A DNA stretch of 64,000 bases, from the NCBI GenBank assembly GCA_019454045.1, contig SKCR01032803.1, positions 40,240-104,239 of the forward strand, read 5' to 3'. Position 1 is the first letter of the stretch. Each line of letters opens with the position of its first letter. Below the pieces are notes generated by a model. That model worked only from the letters and a program-made list of their open reading frames with translations. It was not told the origin of the DNA and searched no databases. The DNA is from Zanthoxylum bungeanum. Its lineage: Eukaryota; Streptophyta; Magnoliopsida; Sapindales; Rutaceae. This document shows positions 1 to 11,394 of the stretch, one piece after another. The translations under genes and the position numbers were made by a program.

Positions 1-731
1 ATACTCTAACTTCTTTTTCTTAACCCAACGGATATCTATGATGGCTTTTAAGACACAAAGGGTTAACATGATGCTTGTATGCATGAGATGCATGAGATGC
101 GTGGAATGTATGAGATATATAAGTCGGCCCATTATCATTTTAAAGTATTCAATCATAATATCGTTGGGTTCAAACTTGTCCCAATTGAAAAGACCCAACA
201 AGTTTATACTTTTGCGATAACATGGCTAAACAACTTCAAATGATAAGCGGCCCAAACACAAAACGGCCCATCGTCATTTTAGAAGCTTTTGGCTCAATTG
301 TCAAAGGACGCGAACTTGTCCCAGTTTAAATGGCCCAACAAGTTCATATCTCTTGACAAGAGGTCCAACAGAATCCAAATGAGGATGATCCCAAACACAA
401 ACATAAAGAAATAACTTCTATTGGTCATACAACTAAGGTTCAGATGTAGGTTTCAGGAGTGTAAACAAAGGCTCTCGCTGACGAAGGATTGCCCACAACT
501 AGGACTCCCCACTCAATGGTTCGAACGACCAAGTGAACGCACCTTTTTTATACCTTACGGTACGTGCCAATGAGATATGGTGTGTGACTAACTGTCGAAT
601 GGACTTCCAGTTGTAGATTCCCCAGAGGGAGGGTGGAGCGAGGCTCACTTAAGTACCCAAGACTCTTAGGCTCTTATCGCTTGGTGACAGGAATAAACAA
701 CGAGTCCTCCAAATTAGTCTATCACAACAAG

Positions 732-889
732 ATGATTATCTAGGTACCTTCACAGTTTTTCCTTATAGAAAGGTAGTGAGTGAAGGAAGACACCAAACCA
801 TCACCTAGGAAAATGATTATCTAGGTGCCTTCACAGCTTTTCTTTATAGAAATGTAGTGAATGAAGGAAGACACCAAACCATCACCTAG
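732..889. repeat. 81-bp tandem duplication in leader of element C
   Basis: Two adjacent copies start at 732 and 813, each opening 'atgattatctagg' and closing 'caccaaaccatcacctag'. Leaders of the A copies (for example 23550-23610) carry this block once, so the duplication arose in element C. Confidence 0.85.
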
Positions 890-990
890 TTCTAACAATG
901 CCTTTAATTAAACTCCTTAAACCCACAGTAAACATGGTTAATTAAAACACAAATCCAAACATTACAAGACATATTTCAAGGCCGATTCTC

Positions 991-1010
991 TATCCCCAGT
1001 GGAGTCGCCA
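991..1010 (-). promoter_or_regulatory. Primer binding site of element C (tRNA-Arg type)
   Basis: The minus strand reads TGGCGACTCCACTGGGGATA three bases after the LTR end. A TGG start matches the CCA end of a tRNA. This primer site is, as I recall it, that of Ogre elements, assigned to tRNA-Arg. The same site follows every 5' LTR of this family in the window. Confidence 0.75.
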
Positions 1011-1013
1011 GAC

Positions 1014-3312
1014 TGTAGGACACAGAAACTGGGCGACACATGTTGTTCTAGGCTCGCGGCCTAGTTGGGAGTACGAAGTAGCCCATGAGGGACTAAACCG
1101 GAGAATAAAGGAGTCGCCACCCGGTGTGAACCGGGAAATGGTTTAAGGCCGCACTCACCCCTCGTAAGGGAAGACCTCAAACCGTTGGGTTCGGAATGGT
1201 CCCTTACTTATGTCGTTTGTAATGAATGGATTTGTACAATATTAACCAAGTCTACTCAACATACATATTGGTCAAAGTAGTATAAATTCTTATAAAGCCT
1301 AAATCTAGGTTTGCATGCTTTTGAAGTAAACTTTCATTACGACAAACATTCGGCATCACACAAAAGCATATTAAATAAATACGACTTAAACATAATGTAA
1401 ATTAAACTCCTATTACGAAGTTAAGTCATGCTAAAAAATAAAAAAAATAACTTTCTAAAGGCCTAATCATGCTTGAGTACAAGTTTGGATGAAATGAAAT
1501 ACGTGAATCCTTCAAGTGGTACGGGGCATTGTATCCTGAGTGCAAACCATAATACCGTCCATTCGGATTCGGCTATGGATTTTATGTCCGGGTTTCCATC
1601 CAATATACCACAAGAAAGAACACATATTCCATTCACCCGAAATCACATCACACACTAATTCATAATTCTCATGCGACGAAAAATAAGTTACATGCTTTTC
1701 TAAGTTACGAATTTATATAACGTAAATTAAATAACATGCTAAACTAATTATTCATGCTAAACATCATAAAACACATTTCCTAAGTTATTATTTCATGCGA
1801 AGAAATTCAATAATATAAGCCCTCAGGTCTAACCTTTTGTGTCGTCTCTCGGAAGTACGTTATACGGCCGTCGGAAAGGCTAAGACACCGTGATTCCACC
1901 AGTTCGCTGTTTTGACATTTTTGCTCGCTGTTTCACTGTTTTATCCGCTGTTTCCACTTTGTTTCACTGCGATTCAGATCACCACACCTAACTCACTGGT
2001 TGGCAGTGAATTAGGGACTGTTTTGGTGATGGTTTGGGCGTGAATGTGGAGGGCTAAACTGGGCAGTGTGTGCGTGAGTTATAGGGCTAAATAAGGCAGT
2101 TTTATGCGTGAATATTAGAGGCTAAATGGGGCTGATTTAGGTGTGAGTTCCAGGGGCTAAATGAGGCAGTTTATGCGTGAGGATTAGAGGCAGTGAGGGG
2201 CTGATTCAGAGGCAATTAATGGGCTGATTCAGAGGCAGTTAAGGAGCGTGGAAATGGTGCTGAATGAGGACTTAATGGGACGCTGAACTGTGCAGAATAT
2301 GGGAGCTAAATTGGATAGTTTGTACGTTGGTTCCATGGGCTGGTTGAAGGGTGTTTTGGGCGTGAGATTCAGGTCTATAATGAGGCAATTTGGGGTGAAT
2401 TATGGGGCTGAAATGGAGGGTGTTTTGGGTGTGAATTAGGCAGTGAAGGATGGCTGTGTTCCAGGCGTGAAGATGATGGGCTGATTTGGAAGCAATGTGC
2501 GTGAGTTGTAGGCAGTGAGGGATGGCAGTGTGCGTGAGGACGAGGCAGTGAGGATGATGGCTTTGGGCGTGACTTGTAGAGGGAATAAAGGGGCTGTTTT
2601 GTGTTCCCTAAATGCTAAGTGTTTGTTTAATGTGTGCTAGGTATGTCAAGGTAGAAAAATGGGGGTTTAAATAGGCAAATGAGGTGAGTATTGATTGGGT
2701 TGGCATGTGATGTCAAAGGGTTATTAATTAGGTAGGCCAAGGGTAATTAATTTCATACATTGTTTTGTTGAAAGGTAATGTATAATTGTGATATCTTTGT
2801 TGAAAATGATCAAATGTGGTTTGAAAATGAAGAAAAGGAAAAGATATGGTGATGGGCGTGGGGTTGATGGCTTAAATGGTGTGGGGTTGATCAATTAATG
2901 GCTTGGAAAGTTGATACCAAGGTAAAAGTGAAGTCAAAGGTGTAAAACAAGTTTGGTAAAAGGGTGAATCATGTTTGAATAGTGCATGGAGGGGTGAATT
3001 GTGTGCATGGGCGTGGGGTTCATGGATGTGGGCTTGGTGTTTGATTTGTCTTGGTTTCATGGGCTTTGGATGTGGGTTTAGGTGTTTAGGTGGCCTTAGA
3101 GTGGTTTGCGGTTATTTCGGGCAAAAGATATACCTCGAAACGAAGATTCAACAAGCGAACTCCGAGCGAACTTGGCGAATCAAAACCAATGATATGTCAA
3201 TTCTTGACTTCTCCTTTCCGACGATCGTTTTCCACGACTTCCACGACTTAAAGGTAGTGCCTCCTTATGAGACTCCTCATTGGGTTTGGTATGCAAAAAT
3301 GCAATGCCTACA
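1014..3312 (-). repeat. 5' LTR of element C
   Basis: The minus-strand copy starts TGTAGGCATTGCATTTTTGC at 3312 and ends in TACA at 1014, giving the TG...CA ends of an LTR. It is 2299 bp long, shorter than the 3372-bp LTR of element D. The shared landmarks are the first 100 bases, the 'ggttagacctgaggg' block (about 1815-1835), the CCCGG hairpin (about 1119-1135) and the terminal TGTGTCCTACA. The middle (2000-2900) is rich in G on the plus strand, with many short repeats of 'ggctgatt' and 'gcgtgag'. No open reading frame of substance was seen. Confidence 0.85.
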
Positions 3313-3430
3313 AGAAGCCTGAGTAGTTGGCAAGATGACTAGTCGAAGAGATGGTGGATCAATGAATGCTCGTTTGCCTAGATGTCTACCCTGGTTTACT
3401 TATGCTACGAGATACGATATGGTTTGGATC

Positions 3431-3625
3431 AAAGAAAAGTCTCTTAAAAGAAAAGAAAAAAAATAGACCGCCTATAACCGATAAGCGTAAAGCTACCAAT
3501 GGGCGAGTATCAGGACCACCATGCGGAGAAATGCTACCTTAAAGGGTAGGTGTGTCAAAGAAAGAAAAGAGAAAAAGAATAAAAAGAAAAAGAAAAAAGA
3601 AAGAGACAAGAAAAAAGAAGAAGAC
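3431..3625 (+). repeat. Purine-rich tracts flanking a conserved block in element D
   Basis: Two nearly pure A/G runs (3431-3465 and 3556-3625) flank a conserved stretch that contains 'accgataagcgt' and 'ctaccttaaagggtaggtgt'. Element B has the same arrangement at 36900-37145, with the conserved core kept and the purine runs diverged in length. This is not the primer tract of the LTR, which lies at 4829-4842. Confidence 0.7.
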
Positions 3626-3972
3626 CCTATCATGTTGAGTATGACGAAGTAATCACAGAGTGTGATCAAGACATCTAGATTGGTTAGACCCACTGGTCCG
3701 ATTCTCCGAGATGAAATCATCAAGTTGGCCTACTTAAGGATTAAGCTGCGAAAGAGCCTTGGCACACACACACTGGGAGTCTAGTTCAGATCACATATTC
3801 AGACGATCGAAATTGAGTGTATCAAGTACTTTGAAGGTTCTCAGGTTTCGACGCGAAGCATTCGTTGAGGACGAAAATATGTCTAGCTATCAGGCTTATC
3901 TCATGAGAGGCAGTATAGTATGTTGAAATAAACCATCACATCATCAATATCAGTTTTGGGGATGAGTCTCGA

Positions 3973-4690
3973 GGGCGAGGCCCACATCATTATCACTATC
4001 AGTCCTACCGGGTATGGCACTCTGGGGGCGAGGCCCACATTAGCATCAGTATCAGTCTGGCCGGGTATGGCACTCTGGGGACGAAGCCCACATCATTATC
4101 AGTATCAGTCTTGCCGGGTATGGCACTCCGAGAATGGAGCAAGGTTCGAGAATGAACAAGCCAAGAATGGAAATCCGAGAATGGAACAAGGTTCGAGAAT
4201 GAACAAGCCGAGAATGGCAATCCGAGAATGGAACAAGGTTTGAGAATGAACAAGCCGATAATACCAATCCGAGAATGGAGCAAGGTTCGAGAATGATCAA
4301 GCCGAGAATGACAATCCGAGAATGGAACAAGGTTCGAGAATGAACAAGCCGAGAATGGAAATCCGAGAATGGAACAAGGTTCGAGAATGAACAAGCCGAG
4401 AATGGCAACCCGAGAATGGAACAGAGTTCGAGAATGAACAAGCAGAGAATGGAAATCCGAGAATGGAGCAAGGTTTGAGAATGAACAAGCCGAGAATGGC
4501 AATCCGAGAATGGAGCAGAGTCCGAGAATGAACAAGCCTAGAATGGTAATCCGAGAATAGAGCAGAGTCCGAGAATGAACGAGCCAAGAATGGTAATCCG
4601 AGAATAAAGTAAGGTTCGAGAATAACAAGTCGGGAATATCACTCCGAGAATGGAGCACGGTTCGGGAATGGACCACCTCCTAGTAACGGT
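3973..4690 (+). repeat. Two tandem-repeat arrays of element D (about 55-bp and 47-bp units)
   Basis: From 3973 to 4130 about three copies of a 55-bp unit run 'gcgaggcccacatcattatc' to 'ccgggtatggcactctggg'. From about 4128 to 4680 roughly eleven copies of a 47-bp unit follow, built on 'gagaatggaacaagg', 'gagaatgaacaagcc' and 'gagaatgg'. The units vary by point changes and small indels. Long open frames on both strands here are a by-product of the repetition. The array sits between the conserved block and the polypurine tract, as in elements A and B, which have different units at the same place. Confidence 0.85.
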
Positions 4691-4828
4691 TCGGGAATGG
4701 ACCACCTCTCTTCAACTCAGTTCGCAGCAACAGGCAAGTCAGGTGGCAGCTGGCGAGTCAGATAAGTAAAAATGCATTGCATAAACTTTGATAGGATTGT
4801 CATTGTCACACACTTCACAAGTCCCATC

Positions 4829-4842
4829 AAAGTGGGGGCGAC
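4829..4842 (+). promoter_or_regulatory. Polypurine tract of element D
   Basis: The sequence AAAGTGGGGGCGAC lies directly before the LTR start TGTAGGCACTG. The same tract precedes the downstream LTRs at 27538, 39790 and 44738. It is the expected start of plus-strand DNA synthesis. Confidence 0.8.
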
Positions 4843-5143
4843 TGTAGGCACTGTATTTTTGCATGTAAGTCCCGATGATGAGTCTCATATGGAGACATTA
4901 CCTCTTAAGTTGCGGAAGTCACAGGAAACGGACGTCGGAAGGGAAGAGTCAAGAATTGACACATTGTTGGAATTAATTCGTTTGTTTATGCTTCGGGTTT
5001 GCTTGTTGGACTTCCGTTTTAAAACACACCATTGGCCCAAACCCCCACAAACCACACACCAAGCCCACACATCACTAAGACACACACCAAGCCCATCTCA
5101 CCCAAGCCCAATCCAAGAAATAATTAAAACATATTTAAAACAC

Positions 5144-5182
5144 AAATTAAATTAAATTAAATTAAATTAAATTAAATTAAAT
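5144..5182. repeat. (AAATT)n microsatellite in LTR of element D
   Basis: About eight uninterrupted pentanucleotide units lie in the A/T-rich stretch upstream of the LTR TATA box. Confidence 0.9.
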
Positions 5183-5375
5183 CCAATTAAAATCTAATTA
5201 AATTAAATTCCTAATTTAAGCAAATCTCTTCCTAATTTAAATAAATCACCTACCAATTTAAATATATTCCCCCACCAAAATACAATTATCCTTTCCTTTT
5301 TTAACTAATTAAATCCATCCCTAATTTAATTTATTTGTTTCCTTTTCAAAACCATGCATAACCCTAATTGACAAC

Positions 5376-5383
5376 TATAAAAA
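5376..5383 (+). promoter_or_regulatory. TATA box of element D LTR
   Basis: TATAAAAA lies in the context 'caactataaaaataacac'. The B LTRs have the same box and context at 34113 and 40329. It probably sets the start of the R region. No experimental support exists here. Confidence 0.55.
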
Positions 5384-6783
5384 TAACACAAAATGCAACC
5401 CTAATGCTCTAGACTCTCACGGCACTCAATTCACAAACATAACCCCCACAAATCTGCCTCACAAGGCTTCACGCCATTGCCTTCACCAGCCTCCACTGCC
5501 TCACAACAACTCCACACCCCACTCAACACGCATCAGCCTCAACTCAACACGTTACTTCCTTCAAAACAGAACAACCTTATCACGTCCCTCACGCCATTCG
5601 GCAAGCACTCACCCAGCAAAGATACACACGCCCCTCACCAGTACCCTCAAATCCACGCATCAGCTCGCACTGCTCACGTAAACTCACGCCAAAAGCCTCC
5701 TTCAGAAAGCCTATCTCACAAAGTCATCACACCATTCACCAGCCTTCATAGCATTTATCCACACCACACTCAAACGTAAGCCATCTGCCTCCATCACAAG
5801 CCTTCACGCCACACCCTTCGAACGTAAGCCACCAGCCCCCACTCACACATTGTTGCTTCACTCACAAGCCTTCATGCCACACCCTTCAAACGTAAGCCAC
5901 ATGTACCTTCAACAGCACCTCACAAGCCTTCACGCCACACCTTTCAAACGTAAGCCACATGCCCCTTCACTCACGTATTCCTTACAAAGCACTCACGTCA
6001 TTGACCAAAACTGCCAACAAATATCGAATTCTACCTCACGTTAACCCAAAAAATTGTATCCAAAAACTGCCTAAAACTGCCCAATACAGTCCCCGAATTA
6101 ACCCAAAATTGCACATAAAAACTGCCCAAAACAGTCCGAACTGCACCCTGAAAACTGCCGCAAACTGTACAGAAAAATCACCCCAAACAGTGGCCTAAAT
6201 TACCAAAAAAAGTGGACAATAACTGCACTTTAAAACCCTTAAATTACCGCACAAAACAGCAAAAATAGTCCCTTAATACAGCATAAACAGTGACTAAAAA
6301 ACAGCAGCAAAATAGTAGCAGACGGAGTAAAAAACAGCAGCCGAAACAGCGAGGAAAGAATGTGAACCAGCGAACCGGAAGAGTTACGGAGTGTTAACAC
6401 TTCCGACGGACTTGTGACGCCCTTCCAAGAGTCGACATAAAAGGTTAGACCTGAGGGCACCTTTCTTATTTATTTTCATTCATCTTTTAATTATTTATTG
6501 AATTTCCTTCGCATGAGAGTCGTTGGTTAATGTGTGTTGTGGCCATTGGATGAATGGAAAATGTGTCGTCTCTTATGGTATTTCGGATGGAAACCCAGAT
6601 GTAAATTCCGTAGCCGAACCCAAATGGACGGTAGTGCGGTCTGTACTTGGGAAACAACTCCACGTACCACTTGAGCAAACGGCACATCTTTCACTTTATT
6701 TTATCTTGTTTGTTTATTATTTGCATTTTATATTCCGTCTTTTACTTTCCGCACGTTACTTGCTTATGTATTGATGATATAGT

Positions 6784-7620
6784 GCGCATGGACTTAGTAT
6801 GTTGGTCTAAAGGTTCTCTATTTGAGGGAAGAAAAGTCTAAAAGGCTACCTTTACGACAATACTTTGTCGCGCCGGATGAAGTGTGTTTGATTGAATATG
6901 AGATATGTTCAATCGAGTATGTGAAGTCCTACATTGTTGTCCTTATTTTCTATGCATTGCGATGTAATGCACATGGGCTTAGTATGTTGGTCAAAAGGTT
7001 CTCTATTGGAGGGAAGAAAAATCCAAAAGGCTACCTTTACGACAATATTTTGCCGCGACGGACGAAGTGTGTTTGATTGAATGTGAAATATGTTTAATTG
7101 AGTATACGAAGTCCTATATTGTTGTCTTTACTTTATATGCATTGTGATGTAATGCGCATGGGCTTAGTATGTTGGTCTAAAGGTTCTCTATTTGAGGGAA
7201 GAAAAGTCCAAAAGGCTACCTTTATGACAATACTTTGTCGCGCCAGACGAAGTGTGTTTGATTGAATGTGAGATATGTTTAATCGAGTATACGAAGTCCT
7301 ATATTGTTTTCTTTACTTTCTATGCATTGTGATGTAATGCGCATGGGCTTAGTATGTTGGTCTAAAGGTTTCCTATTTGAGGGAAGAAAAGTCTAAAAGG
7401 CTACCTTTACGACAAGACTTTTCCGCGCCTTTTATTATTCTGTTATTTAATTTTTTTATGGCATCTCCTTGCATAATCATGCATCATATTACAATGCGCA
7501 TGGGCAAATCAAGTTGGATTAAAGGTCCTCCACTTCGAGAGATGAAAAGCCTAAGGGCTACATTTGCCACGATGTTTTGCCGCGCCGGATAAAGTACGTT
7601 CGATTGAACGTGAGATACGT
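6784..7620 (+). repeat. Five tandem copies of a 157-186-bp unit in element D LTR
   Basis: Units start with 'gcgcatggg' or 'gcacatggg' at about 6784, 6968, 7153, 7339 and 7496. Each carries 'ttagtatgttggtctaaagg', then 'ggctacctttacgacaat', 'ttgtcgcgcc' and a 'gatatgtt(c/t)aatcg' segment. The A LTRs have two such units (for example 22194 and 22367). Confidence 0.85.
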
Positions 7621-8214
7621 TCAATCGGACACTTGAAGTCCTATATAGATGTGGGCATATATTGCATCTTTCTTCTTTCACCTTTATTGTCTATCTTCGT
7701 TTGCATCGCATCATGGCATGTTTATTTTAATGTATAATTGCCTCTTTAATTATCTTATTACATTATGCACTTAATTTCCTCTTTAGTTATCTCTTTACAT
7801 TATGCACTTAATTGCCTCTTTTTAATATACATGCTTGTACAATTATTGTTTATTTGCGTCTCTGTGTTTATCAATATGATGTGTTTATGAAATTATATGC
7901 TTGCTGTTATTCCGGTTTACTTTCATGCATGTGAACCTAGAAATAGAATACTATTGGAGATGTATGTTGCGTAGATTCTGTTAAGTTATTGCACAAATCA
8001 TTTCATTACAAGTGGCATAAGTAATGGACCATTCCGAACCCAACGGTTTAAGGTCTTCCCTTGCGAGGGATGTGTACGGCCTTAAATCATTTTCCCGGTT
8101 CACACCGGGTGGCGACTCCATGTTATTTCTCCGATTTAGTTCCCCCGCGGACTACTCCGTACTCCCAACTAGGCCGCGAGCCTGGAACAGCGTCGTCAAC
8201 CTCTGTGTCCTACA

Positions 8215-8818
8215 GGGTCCACCCATTCTTCAAAGTTTGCTGCCATTTGGAACCTTGTGAAAGGTTTTATGTCTAAAGCAGCCACAACATTGTCTACTTC
8301 AGCCTTGATGGTGATGACTTCCTCTCCATGCAGAAACTTAATAACCTGGTACAAAGTGGATGGCACGCCCCCAAGTTATGAAACCATGGCCTCCCCAATA
8401 ACAGAGCAAATGTAGATGGGATATCAAGCACTGTGAACTCCATATAGTCTTCTATCGGGCCCACCTTGACTACTGTGATGAAAGTACCTTCGACTCCCCG
8501 TTTGCTATCGTCATATGTTTTGATAGTCATGCTGGAGGGGCTTAAATCTGTTGTCCGCATACCCAACCTTAACAGAATCTTCAAATGGCACACATTGATA
8601 GATGAGCCATCATCCACCATCACACAAGATGTCTTATTGCCTCTTACTTCCGCTTTTATGAATAACAGCTTGTTGTGATCCCTCCCCTCCATCGGGAGTT
8701 CTTCTTCAGAGAATGTTATCATCTGCCTACCCTCTTTCTCTACCGACCCTATAAACATTGTCGGGTTTTCATCTTCAGGTACCACTATCTTGCTTAGAGC
8801 TTCTACCAAGGCACGCAT
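8215..8818 (-). pseudogene. Aspartic protease region of element E (retropepsin-like)
   Basis: An open frame of 174 codons (8818-8294) shows the hallmarks of a retroelement protease. The active-site motif VDDGSSINVCH has the Asp-Gly-Ser core, and LLLGRPWFHNLG about 70 residues later fits the conserved Leu-Gly-Arg-Pro-Trp motif of Ty3/gypsy proteases. Upstream is an acidic linker. The frame shifts at about 8340: the end of the open frame is out of frame, and another frame continues the protein-like sequence (FLHGEEVITIKAEVDNVV) to the D insertion at 8215. A stop at about 8866 separates it from the gag frame. Its role would be to cleave the Gag-Pol polyprotein in the particle. It is dead through the insertion and the frame breaks. 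Confidence 0.75.
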
Positions 8819-8947
8819 GTGCTCTTGAGAGGCGCATAATAACTCTTATTTGCTCACTTGTGCCCGTGACTTCTTCAATTGACACAACACAGTATCCCTC
8901 TCAGTGTTATCCGTATTCTCCGTCACCTCTTGGCCTTCTTTTAGCAC

Positions 8948-10356
8948 TTATTTTCCTTTCTCCGTTACATCACTGTAAAAATGTCCATTGCGAGTCATCC
9001 CATTTACCTCTTCTTCATCACTGCTCGAGAAGTTTTCCCAAAAATTTCTCCTCTGCTTTGTTTCATCTTCACTACTGTTATCCCATATCCCCATGCAGGA
9101 AGCTTGGTGGTTGAGAGTTTGGAGGACAAAGTTTTCGAGTAGGCCGAAGTTGATCATGTAGGTAGGTGGTGGAGCGGAGTGGTAGTTGGGTATATGGTTT
9201 CTGTGTATGTTGAGTTGTTCTTTTTCTGGGTCGGGTATCTTATGGGTGTCAATGAGGTCTTGGATCTCATGCCTGAGGCGAACTTAGTTGTCAATTTCGT
9301 GGCTTTTTTCCTGATGGAAGTGACAGTATATGTTTAGGTTGAGGTGGGTGGCACAGGGTTTGGAAGTGGTCTAGGTTCCAAAGGTTTTAGGAGTCTTTGC
9401 CTCTTCAGCTTTTCAAACACCTTTGACAAAGGTCTACCAAAATTGGAGAATCCCTTGTTTCTCATGGCGACGACCTCAGCAGGAGCGAGCTTGGTCCCTG
9501 AAGGTCCCCCAATGGTCTTTCTATTCTGGCCGTAAAACTTTCTATTCTCGACTTCCTCTTCCTCGATATCCATGACAGTTTCTCTTAACTGTCAAAAGTC
9601 ACTAATCATGGAGGTCATCCTTCTCAGCTTGTTATAAATGGAGGGCTTGGTGCCCTTAATGATCATCTTAATCCGGTCCTTCTCTGAGGGCCGTGTCTGC
9701 ATCTTCAAGAGCTGGCCTCTCCAGCGATCCACATAATCTTTAAAGCTCTCCTCTAGCTTCTGTTTGGTGTTTTCTATGTCACAGAGTGACAAGTCTATCT
9801 CCAGGTCCGTGACATATTGGTTCAGAAAGGCCTCCGCTAATGCCCTCCAGTCATCCCTGACCTTTCTCTCCAGGCCATGATATTATACTACAGGCACCCC
9901 TTCCAGTGACATCCCAAACATCTTCTACACCTGGCACTTCGACAAACCCACTGAACTCATTTCTGAAACATATTGCCGGAGATGGACCCTAGGATCTCCA
10001 TTTCCGTTGAACTTGGCCATGTCAGGCATCTTAAACTGAGGAGGCAGTTGTTCTTCGAAATTCATCGCATCATAGTCTAACAGATCTTCATGTTTTCCAT
10101 TCATCTTGTGGGTAACTGACTCTACTTGTTCTATGAGTTTCCGTAGCTCTGCCTGAGACCCGGCTATCTTTCCTGTGGCATACTCGGCCATGTCATCATT
10201 AAAAATAGGGATTTCTTCGCTCACCCTATTCGGGGGCTCCTCAAGCCTTCCATCCCCGTTGTTTTTTATTCCCACTGTGAGAGGTACTGTTAGATTGGCC
10301 ATAGCGTTGGTCAAAGCTTGTAGTTGCTCGGTAATTTTGGTGATGTTGGTCTCCAA
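8948..10356 (-). pseudogene. Gag of element E, disabled by stops
   Basis: This is the structural protein of the retrotransposon particle, broken into frames 10356-9925, 9792-9592, 9573-9334 and 9157-8948. The N-terminal part carries a KITEQLQALTNAMANL helix. The middle has the retrotransposon Gag domain core, seen as ESFKDYVDRWRGQLLKMQ after a KMFGMSLEG block. The linker (KVFEKLKRQRLLKPLEP) is followed by a corrupted zinc-finger stretch. In-frame stops occur at about 9930, 9890 and 9590, and a frame change at about 9330. At the point where the A gags carry a shared frameshift, E is open (LTVGIKNNGDGRLEEPPNRV), so E shows the ancestral state there. The C-terminal MINFGLLENFVLQTLNHQAS block also occurs in A at 25693 and 42882. 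Confidence 0.85.
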
Positions 10357-10514
10357 TTGATCCGTGCGGGAATCTTCACTGCCTGACGCATCTATGTTTG
10401 CTAATCTCTTCTTGACAAGTCTTCCTTCTTCTCTAACCCAATGGATATCTATGATGGCTTTTAAGACAAAGGGGTTAGAATGATGCGTGTATACATGAGA
10501 TGCATGAGATGTAT

Positions 10515-10945
10515 GAGATGTATATGGTTATCAAAACAACATATATCATTCCAACCTTATTCCTCCCACACTTGTGGTAAGTCCATTTCTACCCTAGGTA
10601 TGGCTCATTTTATGCACCAATGTGGGGTAAGCAAAATCGTTCTCTCCTACGTTACAGGGGTGAACCTTGGCTACCTCAGTCCCTTTTCATCAGTAATAGA
10701 CAAAGACCGCCCATTTATAAGATTGACTAAGCCTATTATGGGGATCGTGTCATTGTCTATAAATGATGAATTGGGCCCTCGGTAATCACGGTTGTGGCAG
10801 AGACGGACTTGGAGATATCCAAAAGTACACAAATATGCCATAACAAGGCGTACCCTTCCTGGATGAAAGCCAGTGCGGATATCAGACTCATGCATCTGGC
10901 ATATTCGGATCATGTTTAGACCTTCTAAGCCCATCAAGGTTTTCA
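10515..10945. other. Extra 430-bp stretch in leader of element E
   Basis: On either side, the E leader matches other leaders of the family: 10431-10515 resembles 24360-24430 reversed, and 10946-11060 resembles 120-240. The 430 bp between are absent from the C and A leaders. No clear inverted repeats, target duplication or protein similarity were seen. It may be an old insertion, or leader sequence lost from the other copies. Confidence 0.45.
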
Positions 10946-11061
10946 TACAAGTTGGCCCGTTATCATTTTAAAGCGTTCAATCAGATTATCGCGAGGTGTA
11001 AACTTGTCCCAGTTGAAAAGGCCCAACAAGTTTACACTTTTGCGATAAGGTGGCTAAATAA

Positions 11062-11394
11062 CTTCAAATGGATGGGATCCCAAAATCTTGTTAAATTGGA
11101 AAGTGTTGATAAGAGGATTTTGGCATGTGAATTGCATGGGATTTGGGCGTGTATGGTGGGTCATGGGCCACGTGAGTTATATGGGTTGCATATGGTGCAT
11201 GGGCTGAGGCTAAGGTTTGAAACAGAAGCTGACCGAGTGAATCTGAGGCTGGCTAGTGAGTCTGAATCCAATGAGGGGATAATTTTGGAGGTTTTTTTCC
11301 TTCCGGCATTCATTTTCACAACTTCCTTAACTTTTCAGGTAGTGCCTCCATACGAGCCTCATCATCGGGCTCATGCAAAAATACAATGCCTACA
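11062..11394 (-). repeat. LTR 5' fragment of element E
   Basis: The minus strand starts TGTAGGCATTGTATTTTTGC at 11394 and then follows the family's LTR start ('gatgaggctcgtatggaggcac'). Similarity fades after about 330 bases, where leader sequence resumes. The remaining 2 kb of the LTR is deleted. The bases after the end (CAGAG, 11395-11399) may be the target copy. Confidence 0.65.

Larger units (their letters stand above)
1..3312 (-). mobile_element. Element C: Ogre-like Ty3/gypsy element, 5' LTR and leader, cut by window edge
   Basis: Read on the minus strand, this is an LTR (1014-3312), a three-base spacer, a tRNA-Arg-type primer site, and a leader that runs left to the window edge. The leader matches, base for base over long stretches, the reverse complement of the leaders at 23423, 32367 and 47473. 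It includes the block just before gag, where 'ccatcatagat' is followed by 'gttgggtta'. Gag itself would start at about position 20 and lies mostly outside the window. The base after the LTR (3313) begins internal sequence of element D, so C is inserted in D in the opposite orientation. The target copy on this side should be AGAAG (3313-3317); its partner lies outside the window. No coding part of C is visible. Confidence 0.8.
3313..8214 (+). mobile_element. Element D: Ogre-like Ty3/gypsy element, 3' half
   Basis: The visible part is internal sequence (3313-4842), a polypurine tract (4829-4842) and a complete 3' LTR (4843-8214). The internal part has no gag or pol. It holds a purine-rich stretch, a conserved non-coding block (about 3480-3925) shared with element B at 36970-37450, and tandem repeats (3973-4690). 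The left part was displaced by insertion of element C and lies outside the window. On the right, D ends inside the protease region of minus-strand element E. The expected 5-bp target copy here is GGGTC (8215-8219). The conserved block ends near a 'ttgaggacga' motif, which is common in 3' non-coding regions of plant Ty3/gypsy elements. Confidence 0.8.
4843..8214 (+). repeat. 3' LTR of element D
   Basis: It begins TGTAGGCACTGTATTTTTGC and ends TGTGTCCTACA, 3372 bp in all. It has an (AAATT) run (5144-5182), a TATA box (5376-5383) followed by a C/A-rich untranslated-like stretch full of 'cacgcc' words, and five copies of a 157-186-bp unit (6784-7620). A TGGCGACTCCA copy next to a CCCGG hairpin lies at 8110. 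It is the longest LTR of the family here, and the extra length comes from the internal duplications. No coding frame is conserved between LTR copies. Confidence 0.85.
8215..11394 (-). mobile_element. Element E: minus-strand Ogre-like gag-protease element, 5' part
   Basis: Read on the minus strand from 11394, there is a short LTR 5' end (about 11062-11394), a leader without recognisable primer site, gag (from 10356), and the start of a protease region that stops at 8215 where element D is inserted. Most of the LTR, the primer site and part of the leader are missing, so one or more deletions occurred. E shares the gag reading frame of the A elements but also keeps protease. It is therefore closer to a complete element than A, B or D. 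The rest of pol, if present, lies beyond D outside the window. Confidence 0.75.

Noticed and set aside
4005..4676. A 223-codon minus-strand frame with repeated Ser/His/Leu-rich motif
   Set aside because: It is a shadow of the 47-bp tandem array. The repeat length is not a multiple of three and the frame survives only by chance.
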